Source: Methylocystaceae bacterium (GTDB lineage: Bacteria > Pseudomonadota > Alphaproteobacteria > Rhizobiales > Beijerinckiaceae). Taken from it: a stretch of 25,365 bases of DNA. The notes under the pieces are model-generated. The model was not told the origin of the DNA, did no database searches, and saw nothing but the letters and a program-made list of their open reading frames with translations. The stretch spans positions 1 to 25,365 of the forward strand of contig PQAN01000374.1 of assembly GCA_003105285.1 (NCBI GenBank). Direction: 5' to 3'. Both the position numbers and the translations under genes were made by a program. Positions 15,973-24,594 of this stretch are shown in pieces. The first letter of the stretch is position 1, and every line of letters starts with the position of its first letter.

Positions 15973-18900
15973 ATGGCGATACCGGGTAAGACCCAAGACG
16001 CGGCGACCGCTGCGCTGTCGGCGATCGAAGAGGCGTTGAATTTGGGCGCGGAGCCCGGCGCCGAGAGCCCGCCGGAAAAGCCGGGCGCGAGCGCGGCCTC
16101 GCCGCAAGCCGGCAAGAGCGGGAGCGCCGAAGCCGCCGCCAAGGCGAGCGTCGCGAAAGCGCCGGCCGCGTCTGCGGTCGCAAAGGGCAAGGAGCAAAAT
16201 CCGGCGCTCAGTCTGCAATTGCCGTCCCGGCCCAAGCCGGCCGAGAAGGAAGCGCGCGATCGCGATCGGGCCGCGGCGGCGCCCGGCCAGGCGGCGGACG
16301 CTTCGCCGAGCGCCCAGAGCGCCGCCGCCGCGCAGAAAGTCGCGGCCGTCGCTCCGGCCGCCGCTCCCGCCAACGACGACCGCAGGACGGTCGGCGAATT
16401 GCGGCAGGCGCTGCAATTGCGTCCGAGCCGGACGATCCTCGGCTATACGCTCCTGTCGATCGCCGCCTGGGCGGTGCTGTGGGCCTTGTTCGTCTATTTC
16501 AACCAAGCCGATATTCTCGACAAGGAAAACGGATCGTTCCTCGCGCCCAAGCCCGTGCTCACGCTGCTGGCGCTCGTCGGGCCGATCGTGTTCTTCTTCG
16601 TCACCGGGGTGATGGCGCGGCGCGCGCATGAGATGCGTCAGGTCGCCAATTCGATGACCGAGGTGGCGATCCGCCTCATCGAGCCCGAGACGATCGCGGC
16701 CGAGCAGGTGATCACGCTCTCGCAGGCCATAAGGCGGGAAGCCGCGTCCATGGGCGACGGCATCGAGCGCGCGCTCGCGCGGGCCAGCGAGCTCGAGATC
16801 ATCGTGCGCACGGAGGTCTCCAATCTCGAGCGCTCCTATTCCGAGAACGAGCGCCGCATCCGGGTGCTCATCGACGAGCTCACGCGCGAGCGCGAGGCGA
16901 TCCTCGTCAACGCCGACAATGCGCGCACCGCTCTGCTCGGCGCGCGCGAATCCCTGTCGGAGGAGCTCGCGACGACGTCGACGCATCTCGCCGAGACAGT
17001 CAGCGACGCCGGCGGCCGGGTGACCGCCGCGCTCGGATCGAAGGGAGAGGAAATCCGGCTCGCGCTGGAGCGCGTCGGCGACAATTTCGAGAGCGCTCTC
17101 GCCACGCGGGGAGGGGATATCGTCACGCGCCTCGCCGCGACCAGCGAGGAGATCGCGCTTCGATTGGGCGAAGCCGGCGACGAGGTGAGCCGCCGTTTCG
17201 CCGACGGAATCGCCGAGGCGGACCAGCGTCTGCAGAGCACCGGAGAGACGCTGGCCGAGGCCGTCGGCGCGCGCACCGCCTCCGTCCTCGACCGGTTCGA
17301 CGAGTTGAGCTCGCATCTCGTCTCGTCGGTCGGCGAGCAGAGCGACAGGCTGGTCGGCCGCCTCGCCGAGACGGGCGAACGCATCGACAACGCCATAACC
17401 TCGCATGGCGGCACGCTCGACCGGTCTCTCGCCGAGGCGTCGGAGACCATCGCCGCCCAGATCGCCGATAAGGTTTCGGCCGTCGAAAGCGCGTTCAAGA
17501 ACGCCGGAGAGCATGTCGCCGGCCTGCTCGACGAGACGCAGCAGCGCGCCCGGCGCGATTTCGAGACTCACGGGGAGAGCCTGCACGCGCGCTTCTCGCA
17601 GAGCCTGGAAGACAGCGCGGCCGCTTTGGCCGAGCACAGCAATGCGATGCAGGAACGTTTCGCCGCCGTCGCCGGCGAGGCGGTGGCCGCCATCGCGATT
17701 CACGGCGAGCGCGTCAGCGAAACGCTGGCGGATCGCTTGACCGCATTCGAAGGCTCCGTGCTCGATCGCGGCAATGAGATCGCCAATCGTTTCGTCGAGC
17801 ACGGCGACCGCCTGGGTTCGGCCGTCTCGCGAAGCATCGCGGACTTCGACGCCTGCGTGGCGCTGCACAGCGCGGAGATCGAGTCCCGCGTCGCGGAGCA
17901 TGGCGAGCGCGTGCGGACCGCCGTCACGGAAGGGCTCGCCGCTTTCGAGGAGCGCGTCGCCGCTCGGAGCGAGGAGGCGGCGTCCCGTCTCGTCTCGCAT
18001 GGCGATCAGATCGGCTCCGCCGTTTCCGGCGGCATACAGGCTTTCGAGGAGCTCGTGCTGCGGCAAGGCGAAGAGGTGGCGTCGCGTCTCGTCGAGCACG
18101 GCGACCGCCTCGGTTCGGCCGTGTCCGAAGGACTGGCGGCGTTCGAGGAGCGCGTCGTCGGCCACAGCGACGAAGTGGCGTCGCGCCTCGTCGAGCACGG
18201 CGACCGCGTCGGTTCGGCCGTATCCAAGGGACTGGCGGCGTTCGAAGAGCGCGTCGTCGGCCACAGCGACGAGGTGGCGTCGCGCCTCGTCGAGCACGGC
18301 GATCGCGTCGGCGCTGTCGTATCCGAAAGCTTGGCCTCGTTTTCCGAGGGCCTCACGGCTCTCGAAGAGCGGGTGGCCGGCACGAACGAGGTGGTCGCGG
18401 CTCTCATCGCGGAGCAGGGCGATCGCGTCGGCTCGGCGGTGTCGGAGGGGCTGGCGGCGTTCGAGGAGCGGATCGTCGGCCACAGCGACGCCGTCGCGTC
18501 GCGCCTCATCGAACATGGCGACCGCGTCGGCTCCTCCGTTTCCGAGGGCCTCGCGGCTTTCGAGGAGCGGGTGCTGGGCCACAGCGACGAGGTCGCTGCG
18601 CGTCTCGTCGCGCATGGCGATCAGATCGGCTCGGTCGTGTCCGAAGGTCTCGCGGCCTTCGAGGACCAGGTGCTGCGTCGGGGCGAACAGGCCGCGTCGC
18701 GCCTCGCGGAGCATGGCGATCGCATCGGCTCGGCCGTTTCCGAAGGTCTCGCGGCCTTCGAGGAGCGGGTCGCGCAGCAGAGCGATACGCTCGTCGGCCG
18801 TCTCGCCGAACATGGCGACCGGGTGGCCGCCGCCGTTTCCGGCGGTCTCGCGGCCTTCGAGGAGCAGGTCGCGCGGCGCGGCGATCAAGCCGCCGTGCGT

Positions 18901-21900
18901 CTCGTGGAGCAGGGCGACCGGCTCGGTTCGGCCGTTTCCGAAGGTCTCGCGGCCTTCGAGGAGCGGGTCGCGCGTCAAAGCGAAGACACGGCGTCGCGTC
19001 TCGTCGAGCATGGCGATCAGATCGGCGCGCTCGTGTCCCAGGGCCTCGCGGCGTTCGAAGGGACGGTGGTGCGCCACAGCGACGAAATCGCGACGCGCGT
19101 CGCGGATCAGTCCGATCGCGTCGGCGCCGTCCTGTCGGAACGCCTGACGGCTTTCGAGGATACGGTTGTCCGGCACGGCCTGGAGATCACGGCGCGCGTC
19201 GTCGAGCAGGCCGATCGCGTCGACGGACTGCTGACCGGCCGGCTCGCGGCGCTCGACGAAGCCACGGCGACTGTCACCGATGCGCTGGAGGAGACGCAGC
19301 AGCGCGCGCGCCAGGAATTCGAGGCGCAGGGCGAAGCGTTGCGCGCGAGCTTCTCGCAGAGCGTCGCCGACGCGGCGGCGGCGCTCGCCGATCGTTCCGG
19401 CGTCCTGCACGAGCGCTTCACGACGACGGCGAGCGAAGCCGTGCTCGCCATCGCGACGCAAGGCGAGCGCGTCAATGAAATTCTGTCCGACCGTATCGCC
19501 ACTTTCGAGGAGGCGGTTCTCACGAAGGGCGAGCAGGTGGCGTCCGCGCTGATCGAGAGCGGCGATCGCATCTCGCGCGACGTCGGCGATCGCCTCCAGG
19601 CTTTCGAGGCGACGCTGCTGCAGGAAGGCGAAGAAGTCGTCGAGCGGATCGACGCGCATTCGCGGCGGCTGACCGATGAAGTCGCGCAGCGGCTCACGGC
19701 CGTCGACGAGACGCTCGTGACCGGCGGCGGCGCGCTCGTCGATCGGCTCGGCGCGCATTCGGAGCAGATCGTCTCGCGTCTCGGCGAGCAGTCGCAGCGG
19801 CTCGCCCAGGAGATCGGCGACCGGCTCGGCGCGATCGACAAGACGATCGCGGCCGACGGCTCGACGCTCGTCGAACTGCTCGGCGCGCGCGCCGACGAGA
19901 TCGCGCAGGTCATGTCGTCGAAGATCGAAGCCTTCGAAGCGGTTTCGAACGAGAAGACGCGCGAGGCCGCCGATCGCATCGACGGGCTCGTCGGCCGTAT
20001 CGACGCCGGCCTCGCCGCGACCAACAGGAGCTTCCAGGAGACGCTCTCGACGCACGCCGTCGAGGTGGCGCGCGTACTCGGCGAGGGCGGACGCGACGTC
20101 ATCCATTCGCTCGACGAGAAGGTGAGGGATATCGACTCCGTTCTCGTCGCCCGCTCGACCCAATTGGCGGAAACTCTCTCAGCCAAGGCGGAAGAGATCA
20201 ATGCGACGCTCGGCGGCCGCGCCGACCAGATCGCCGCGACCCTGGACGACCGGATCGGCGTGTTCGAGAACAATGTCGTCGGACGACTCGATGCGGTCAC
20301 GGGCGAAATCGGCGAGCGCAGCCGCCTCGTCGTCGAGACGATCGGAGCGCGCATCGAGGAGATCAACTCCACGCTCGCCGATGCGCGGCGCGAGCTCGAC
20401 GTCACGCTGCACGCCCGCACCGGCGATCTCGGCGAGGCGCTCACGCAGCGCGTCGGCGAGATCAGCGCGACGCTGGATGACCGCCTGCTGCAGATTCACG
20501 GCGCGCTCGGCGAGCGCGGCGGCGAGGTCGCGCGCGAGTTGGCGAGCGTCGGCGAATTCGTCGCCAACGCCATCGAGAGCCGCGGCTCGGCGATCGTGCA
20601 GCATCTCGCGGAGCGGCGCACGGAGCTCGTCGGCGCGCTCGACCAGTCGACGCAGAGCTTGCGGCAGGCCCTCGACGCGGGCGCCGACACGTCGATCCAG
20701 ACTCTGCTCGGCGTGAACGAGAAGCTGCGCGCGGAGCTGCCGGCCCTGCTCGACAGGCTGAGCGACACCAACGCCTCGCTGCAGACGATCATCGATGCGG
20801 CGGGAGCGAATCTCGCGGGGCTCGAAAGCGAGCTCGGCGTGAGGCTGCAGGATTTCCATGGCGCGATCGGCAATATGGCCGTGCAGATCGGCCAGCTCGG
20901 CGAATTGGCCGGCGGCACGATACGCGACGCCAATGTCATCGTCGGGGCGATGGAGACGCATCAGCAGTCCCTCTCGCAGAGCGCCAACCGCCTGGCGCAG
21001 AGCCAGTCGGCTCTGGACGAGGCGCTCGACGCGCGCCGCCGTTCGCTGCAGAGCCTCGTTCAACTCGTCGACGAAAAGCGTTCGGATTTCGAAGGCGCGG
21101 TCGCGACATTCTCCGGACTGGTCGAGGACAGCTTCCGCCATGTGGAGGCGCGGGCGCGCGAGGTCGGAAGCCTGGTCACGCAATCGACGCAGGAGACCGC
21201 CGGCGTGATCGACGAACGTTTCGCGCAAGTTCGCGACGCCGCCGCCAAGGAGCGCGAGCTCACTTCCGTGGCGCTGCGCGCCGCCTATGAGCAGGCCAAT
21301 GGCGAGTTGACGCGGATCTTCAGCCAGGCGAGCGAGAAGTTCAACGCCGCCGCCGCCGAGATCCGCGGCCTGTCGCTCGACATCCAGCGCGAGCTCGAGG
21401 CCACGCGCGCCGAGGTGCGGCGCGGCGCCCAGGAGCTGCCGCGCGAGACCGCGGAACAGGCGGCGGCGCTCCGCCGGGTCGTGGGCGAACAGGTCAAGGC
21501 GCTCAACGAGCTCACCGACATCGTCGCGCGCTCGGGCCGCGTCTACGACATAGCGGAACAGGCGCCCGCCCTGGCGCCGCGCCGCGCGTACGAGACGGCG
21601 CCTGCGCCGGCGGCGGCCCCCGCCGCTCCGCCCCAGCAACCGCCTCGCGCCGCCCCGGATCCTTCATGGAACGGGTCGCGCGGTCGCGACGAGGGCGCGG
21701 CGAGGGCGCGGACTCCCGCGCCGGCGCAAGCGGCGCGCCCGCCGGAGACCGCGGAGGGCGCCGGACAGGGCTGGCTGAGCGATCTTCTGGCGCGCGCGTC
21801 GCGCGACGAGACGCCGGCGCCGGCGCGGTCGCAAGGCGCCGCGCAGCGACCGAAAGCGCCCGGCGCGCTGGACAATCTGACGCTCGACATCGCCCGCATG

Positions 21901-22197
21901 GTCGATCACGCGGCGGTGACGGATCTGTGGGAGCGGTTCCAGCGCGGCGAGAAGGGCCTGTTCGGCCGCAGGCTCTATACCGGCCAGGGTCTCCAGACTT
22001 TCGAGGAAATCCGTCGCCGCTACCGTGGCGACGCGGAGTTCCGCGGCACCGTCGATCATTATATCCAGGAGTTCGAGCGGCTGCTGATGGAGACGACCCG
22101 CAACGACCGCGACGGCGCGCTGGCGCGCGGCTATCTCACCTCGGACGCCGGCAAGGTCTACACCATGCTCGGCCATGCGTCGGGGCGTTTCGAGTAG
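15973..22197 (+). CDS. Giant two-TM coiled-coil protein, growth pole ring (GPR/RgsE)-like
   Basis: This 2074-residue protein has an Ala/Pro-rich N-terminus (1-135), two membrane helices (about 155-176 and 194-215), and a helical coiled coil of about 1630 residues (225-1858). A Pro/Ala-rich linker (1860-1962) and a conserved-looking globular C-terminus (1964-2074, with DLWERFQRG and FEEIRRRY) complete it. Residues 588-1089 are fifteen 33-residue repeats. Size, two N-terminal TMs and apolipoprotein-like helices match the growth pole ring protein GPR of Agrobacterium (about 2100 residues) and RgsE of Sinorhizobium, scaffolds of polar growth related to TipN; this assignment is from architecture, not alignment. 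The second of two ATGs (15967, 15973) has GGAG at 8 bp, the first only at 2 bp. It stands alone in its transcription unit. Confidence 0.9.
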   Translation: MAIPGKTQDAATAALSAIEEALNLGAEPGAESPPEKPGASAASPQAGKSGSAEAAAKASVAKAPAASAVAKGKEQNPALSLQLPSRPKPAEKEARDRDRAAAAPGQAADASPSAQSAAAAQKVAAVAPAAAPANDDRRTVGELRQALQLRPSRTILGYTLLSIAAWAVLWALFVYFNQADILDKENGSFLAPKPVLTLLALVGPIVFFFVTGVMARRAHEMRQVANSMTEVAIRLIEPETIAAEQVITLSQAIRREAASMGDGIERALARASELEIIVRTEVSNLERSYSENERRIRVLIDELTREREAILVNADNARTALLGARESLSEELATTSTHLAETVSDAGGRVTAALGSKGEEIRLALERVGDNFESALATRGGDIVTRLAATSEEIALRLGEAGDEVSRRFADGIAEADQRLQSTGETLAEAVGARTASVLDRFDELSSHLVSSVGEQSDRLVGRLAETGERIDNAITSHGGTLDRSLAEASETIAAQIADKVSAVESAFKNAGEHVAGLLDETQQRARRDFETHGESLHARFSQSLEDSAAALAEHSNAMQERFAAVAGEAVAAIAIHGERVSETLADRLTAFEGSVLDRGNEIANRFVEHGDRLGSAVSRSIADFDACVALHSAEIESRVAEHGERVRTAVTEGLAAFEERVAARSEEAASRLVSHGDQIGSAVSGGIQAFEELVLRQGEEVASRLVEHGDRLGSAVSEGLAAFEERVVGHSDEVASRLVEHGDRVGSAVSKGLAAFEERVVGHSDEVASRLVEHGDRVGAVVSESLASFSEGLTALEERVAGTNEVVAALIAEQGDRVGSAVSEGLAAFEERIVGHSDAVASRLIEHGDRVGSSVSEGLAAFEERVLGHSDEVAARLVAHGDQIGSVVSEGLAAFEDQVLRRGEQAASRLAEHGDRIGSAVSEGLAAFEERVAQQSDTLVGRLAEHGDRVAAAVSGGLAAFEEQVARRGDQAAVRLVEQGDRLGSAVSEGLAAFEERVARQSEDTASRLVEHGDQIGALVSQGLAAFEGTVVRHSDEIATRVADQSDRVGAVLSERLTAFEDTVVRHGLEITARVVEQADRVDGLLTGRLAALDEATATVTDALEETQQRARQEFEAQGEALRASFSQSVADAAAALADRSGVLHERFTTTASEAVLAIATQGERVNEILSDRIATFEEAVLTKGEQVASALIESGDRISRDVGDRLQAFEATLLQEGEEVVERIDAHSRRLTDEVAQRLTAVDETLVTGGGALVDRLGAHSEQIVSRLGEQSQRLAQEIGDRLGAIDKTIAADGSTLVELLGARADEIAQVMSSKIEAFEAVSNEKTREAADRIDGLVGRIDAGLAATNRSFQETLSTHAVEVARVLGEGGRDVIHSLDEKVRDIDSVLVARSTQLAETLSAKAEEINATLGGRADQIAATLDDRIGVFENNVVGRLDAVTGEIGERSRLVVETIGARIEEINSTLADARRELDVTLHARTGDLGEALTQRVGEISATLDDRLLQIHGALGERGGEVARELASVGEFVANAIESRGSAIVQHLAERRTELVGALDQSTQSLRQALDAGADTSIQTLLGVNEKLRAELPALLDRLSDTNASLQTIIDAAGANLAGLESELGVRLQDFHGAIGNMAVQIGQLGELAGGTIRDANVIVGAMETHQQSLSQSANRLAQSQSALDEALDARRRSLQSLVQLVDEKRSDFEGAVATFSGLVEDSFRHVEARAREVGSLVTQSTQETAGVIDERFAQVRDAAAKERELTSVALRAAYEQANGELTRIFSQASEKFNAAAAEIRGLSLDIQRELEATRAEVRRGAQELPRETAEQAAALRRVVGEQVKALNELTDIVARSGRVYDIAEQAPALAPRRAYETAPAPAAAPAAPPQQPPRAAPDPSWNGSRGRDEGAARARTPAPAQAARPPETAEGAGQGWLSDLLARASRDETPAPARSQGAAQRPKAPGALDNLTLDIARMVDHAAVTDLWERFQRGEKGLFGRRLYTGQGLQTFEEIRRRYRGDAEFRGTVDHYIQEFERLLMETTRNDRDGALARGYLTSDAGKVYTMLGHASGRFE
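17533..17772 (+). repeat. 80-residue module, copy A, at the start of the 33-mer array
   Basis: Residues 521-600 begin ETQQRARRDFE, continue with FSQSLEDSAAALAEHS and EAVAAIAIHGERVSE, and end FEGSVLDRG. The same module recurs exactly 1758 bp downstream with no insertions or deletions. It overlaps the first 13 residues of repeat unit 1. Confidence 0.85.
17734..19239 (+). repeat. Tandem array of fifteen 99-bp (33-residue) units
   Basis: Units start at 17734, 17833, 17932, 18031, 18130, 18229, 18349, 18448, 18547, 18646, 18745, 18844, 18943, 19042 and 19141. The consensus reads GLAAFEERV, then S-D/E, then VASRLVEHGDRVGSAVSE. A 21-bp (7-residue) insert lies between units 6 and 7 (18328-18348). 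Units 5 and 6 differ at about 9 of 99 bases, with only 3 differences in the first 81, indicating recent duplication. The array is fully in frame. Confidence 0.93.
19291..19530 (+). repeat. 80-residue module, copy B, after the 33-mer array
   Basis: Residues 1107-1186 begin ETQQRARQEFE, continue with FSQSVADAAAALADRS and EAVLAIATQGERVNE, and end FEEAVLTKG. They align without gaps to copy A at 17533-17772. The two copies bracket the array of 33-residue units. Confidence 0.85.
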
Positions 22198-22207
22198 GGC
22201 GTCGCGG

Positions 22208-22240
22208 AAAAAAGCAGCGCGACGGACGTCCGCGTCGCGC
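22208..22240 (-). terminator. Leftward terminator-like hairpin between the giant gene and the porin gene
   Basis: A perfect 8-bp stem (GCGCGACG at 22217-22224 with CGTCGCGC at 22233-22240) is followed on the minus strand, after 3 nt, by six T (22213-22208). The plus side has no T run, though the hairpin may still slow transcription leaving the giant gene. Both flanking annotated genes are on the plus strand. A 40-codon frame on the minus strand ends just to its right (22383-22261). Confidence 0.55.
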
Positions 22241-22461
22241 GTCTCGACCGGCGGTTGCGATCACCGCCTGTCGGGACACGTACAGCCGTTGTAAAGTTCA
22301 CGACCAGATTGTGACATTTTCGCCACTTTGGCGGATAAAAGCGCCGTTGCCTCCGCATTTGCGCGTTTGATGGGCATTTGCATTTCGCTTCGACTTGAAG
22401 TGACTAGGAAATTTAGAGCAAAAATCCTCTTGACGAATGATTCCAAGTGGGAGCCTGACCT

Positions 22462-23490
22462 ATGAAGCCGAGTTATCTCACCTGTGCCGCCGCGGCGGCC
22501 CTCATTGCGACCAGCGCTCTGGCGGCGGATCCCGTGACGACGAAAGCCCCCGAGCCGCCGCCGGCCAAGCCGCTCATCGCCTGGCCGGAGCCTAATTTCG
22601 ACGTCCTCCAGGCAGGTTTCGACTATGCCTATGGCGCGAAATTCATGTCCGACTACATCGTCCGCGGCATCTCCAATAGCGCGCATCGTCCGGCCGGCAA
22701 CGTCTATGGCGAATTGCGCTACGGCTGGTTCTACTCGGGCCTGGCGGCGACGAATGTGACGCTGGCGACGAGCCCGCTCGCCGAAATCGACATCTATGGC
22801 GGCATTCGACCGACCTGGGGTCCGCTGACCCTGGATTTCGGCGCGATCTACTACGCCTATCCGGGCAATCACCAGCAATGGTTCATCGGCGGCGTGATTC
22901 CCGTCACGACGTTCAAGAATTCCTATGGCGCGCTTCCGACGACAGCCTTCGATCCGAGCTTCATCGAGCTCTACTTCAAGCCGAGCTGGGCGGTGAACGA
23001 CTATTTCACGCTCGGCGGTCAGCTCGCTTATGCTCCAAACTGGAATCGCTATAACGCGCACGCCCTCTATTCCGAGATCAACGCCAAGGTCACGCCCTTC
23101 GCCGGCGTCGATTATTTCTCCGGCCTGTCGGTCTCGGGCGCCTTCGGCCATTATGCGCTCGGCTACTCCGACGCGAGCTATGGCGGCAGCTATATCGACC
23201 CGGATTTCGGCTTCCTGGCGACCGGCATTCTCGGCACCAAGGGCTTCAAATTCGCGAGCTACAACACGTGGAATGTCGGCGCGTCCTATAACTTCGAAGT
23301 CGCGACGCTCGATCTGCGCTACTACGACTCGAACCTCACCAAGGCGGGCTGCTTCCTGAACACCTCCGATCCGTCGGGCAATCTGCAGGCGTCCCTCAAT
23401 ATTTTCACCGGCCAGAGCTCGTCGAGCTGGTGCGGCGCGCGCTTCGTCGCCTCTCTGTCGATCGATTTCAGCTCGGCGACTTTCAAATAA
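22462..23490 (+). CDS. TorF-family putative outer-membrane porin (Gcw_chp type)
   Basis: This 342-residue protein has a Sec signal peptide (1-22, cleavage after ALA) and a mature part with alternating aromatic/small residues typical of a beta-barrel. Characteristic segments are the opening DYAYGAKFMSDYIVRGIS and GNVYGELRYGWFYSG, followed by repeated beta-strand patterns such as AEIDIYGGIRP and LDFGAIYYAYPG, and a final strand FVASLSIDF. This pattern matches the TorF/Gcw_chp putative porin family, common in alphaproteobacteria; the substrate is not predictable. Two Cys (about 295 and 325) may form a disulfide. GGGAG precedes the ATG by about 9 bp. It is a single-gene unit with a strong terminator downstream. 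The upstream 260 bp is relatively AT-rich and probably holds its promoter, but I could not fix one. Confidence 0.92.
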   Translation: MKPSYLTCAAAAALIATSALAADPVTTKAPEPPPAKPLIAWPEPNFDVLQAGFDYAYGAKFMSDYIVRGISNSAHRPAGNVYGELRYGWFYSGLAATNVTLATSPLAEIDIYGGIRPTWGPLTLDFGAIYYAYPGNHQQWFIGGVIPVTTFKNSYGALPTTAFDPSFIELYFKPSWAVNDYFTLGGQLAYAPNWNRYNAHALYSEINAKVTPFAGVDYFSGLSVSGAFGHYALGYSDASYGGSYIDPDFGFLATGILGTKGFKFASYNTWNVGASYNFEVATLDLRYYDSNLTKAGCFLNTSDPSGNLQASLNIFTGQSSSSWCGARFVASLSIDFSSATFK

Positions 23491-23524
23491 GCCGAGCGCG
23501 GACGCTATTGAATTTGAATGATGG

Positions 23525-23559
23525 AGCGGACCCGCGAAAGCGGGCCCGCTTTTCTTTTT
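23525..23559 (+). terminator. Rho-independent terminator of the porin gene
   Basis: An 11-bp stem (23525-23535 with 23540-23550, one mismatch) closed by a GAAA tetraloop is followed by TTTTCTTTTT. It begins 35 bp after the porin stop codon. Confidence 0.93.
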
Positions 23560-23608
23560 GGAAGCGCGATGTCGCTCGATTTCGTTTTCGATCGATCCGG
23601 CAGCGTCT

Positions 23609-24538
23609 CTACTGCTGCTGCGTCGGAACTTCCACGTCGCGATCCAAGGTCGACTGCACCTTGAAGGTGGTCTGATAGGTCTTGCCGTCATTGCGGGCGA
23701 TGGCGACATATTCGCCTTCCGCCAGGACGAGCGAGGGAAAGGCGCCGATCAATTCGCGGATGACGTCGCCGCCCGGCGTCAATATGGAAAAGGAGGTGTT
23801 GGCCAACGCCTCGCCGCCCGTCGCCTTGACGAGCTTCAGCGTCATCGTCGCGGCCCGGTGCCGCAGCGTCGCCTCGATCGTCTTGCCGGCCGGGACGCGC
23901 AGATCGGCGGTGACGACGGAATTCGTGGCGTTGTTCTCGCCCTGCGACCCTTGCGTCGTGTCGAGCAGCGTCGAGACGATGTGATAGGAGCCTTCGGGCA
24001 GGCAGATGATCTCCCCCGCCTTGGCGTTGGCGAGCACGAGTTTCGCCTCCGAATTTCCGCGCTCCGGCACATAGATCGAGATCGACAGCCGCTGCGGCGG
24101 GATCTGCGTCTCGCCGAGCATGTCGACGAGCTTCAGGCCGCCGGCGTTCAGCACCAGGCGTTCGCCGATATTGCGCCCTTCGATGACGACGCGCCGCGTC
24201 ACGCCCGCGAGGCCGAAGGCGGCGTGAACGATATAGGCGCCGTCCGGCAGGGAGAGGCTCGGCGTCGACTCGCTGGACTCGGCGACGAGCCGGCGCGATC
24301 CGTCGGCCTGCGCGGCCTCCTCGAAAACGCGCCAGGCCAGCCCGCTGCGCACGGCGGCGGCGTCATTGGGCGTCAGAACGGCGCTCAGCCGCAGCGTCGC
24401 CGTCGCGCCCGCGTGCTCGTCGGCGGCCTTTGCGGCGTTTCCGCTTCTTTGCTGCGCGGCCGGCCCCGGCGCCTGAGCGCTGGCGCAGCAGGCGCCGATC
24501 AGGAGCCAGGCGATCGTCGAGGTCAGGTGTTTTTTCAT
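23609..24538 (-). CDS. Exported protein of unknown function with beta-rich (Ig-/carboxypeptidase-regulatory-like) segments
   Basis: I do not recognise a specific family. The 309 residues start with a signal peptide (MKKHLTSTIAWLLIGACCASAQA). IGAC (14-17) could act as a lipobox with C17 lipidated; otherwise cleavage would follow SAQA. The rest is beta-rich with repeated short motifs such as LSLPDGAYIVHAAFG, CLPEGSYHIVSTL and LVLAEGEYVAIA. These 'P/AEG-x-Y' turns are typical of Ig-like, carboxypeptidase-regulatory-like or PEGA-like modules, and three are visible. A periplasmic or surface-bound structural role is likely. The ribosome site is weak (AAGCGAG). It is in the same orientation as the YfhO-like gene upstream, but a 103-bp repeat lies between them, so co-transcription is uncertain. 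Confidence 0.8.
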   Translation of the reverse strand: MKKHLTSTIAWLLIGACCASAQAPGPAAQQRSGNAAKAADEHAGATATLRLSAVLTPNDAAAVRSGLAWRVFEEAAQADGSRRLVAESSESTPSLSLPDGAYIVHAAFGLAGVTRRVVIEGRNIGERLVLNAGGLKLVDMLGETQIPPQRLSISIYVPERGNSEAKLVLANAKAGEIICLPEGSYHIVSTLLDTTQGSQGENNATNSVVTADLRVPAGKTIEATLRHRAATMTLKLVKATGGEALANTSFSILTPGGDVIRELIGAFPSLVLAEGEYVAIARNDGKTYQTTFKVQSTLDRDVEVPTQQQ

Positions 24539-24594
24539 CTCGCTTTCGGCGTGGGCGTCGGGTCTGTCATATCGATCGAGCTGATGAGTTCCCG

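Noticed and set aside
17734..19239. Possible CRISPR array because of regular direct repeats
   Set aside because: The 99-bp units are contiguous, in frame, diverged at codon level and encode a helical repeat; there are no short identical repeats with unique spacers and no cas genes.
15859..20163. 1434-codon open frame antisense to the giant coiled-coil gene
   Set aside because: It mirrors the 99-bp repeats and high third-position GC of the plus-strand gene. Its translation is Arg/Asp/Leu-rich repeats without a recognisable domain, and the plus strand has TMs, a coiled coil and a ribosome site.
22261..23709. 482-codon minus-strand frame across the porin gene
   Set aside because: Mostly antisense to the TorF-like porin; only its last 40 codons lie outside a gene and are discussed as a separate finding.
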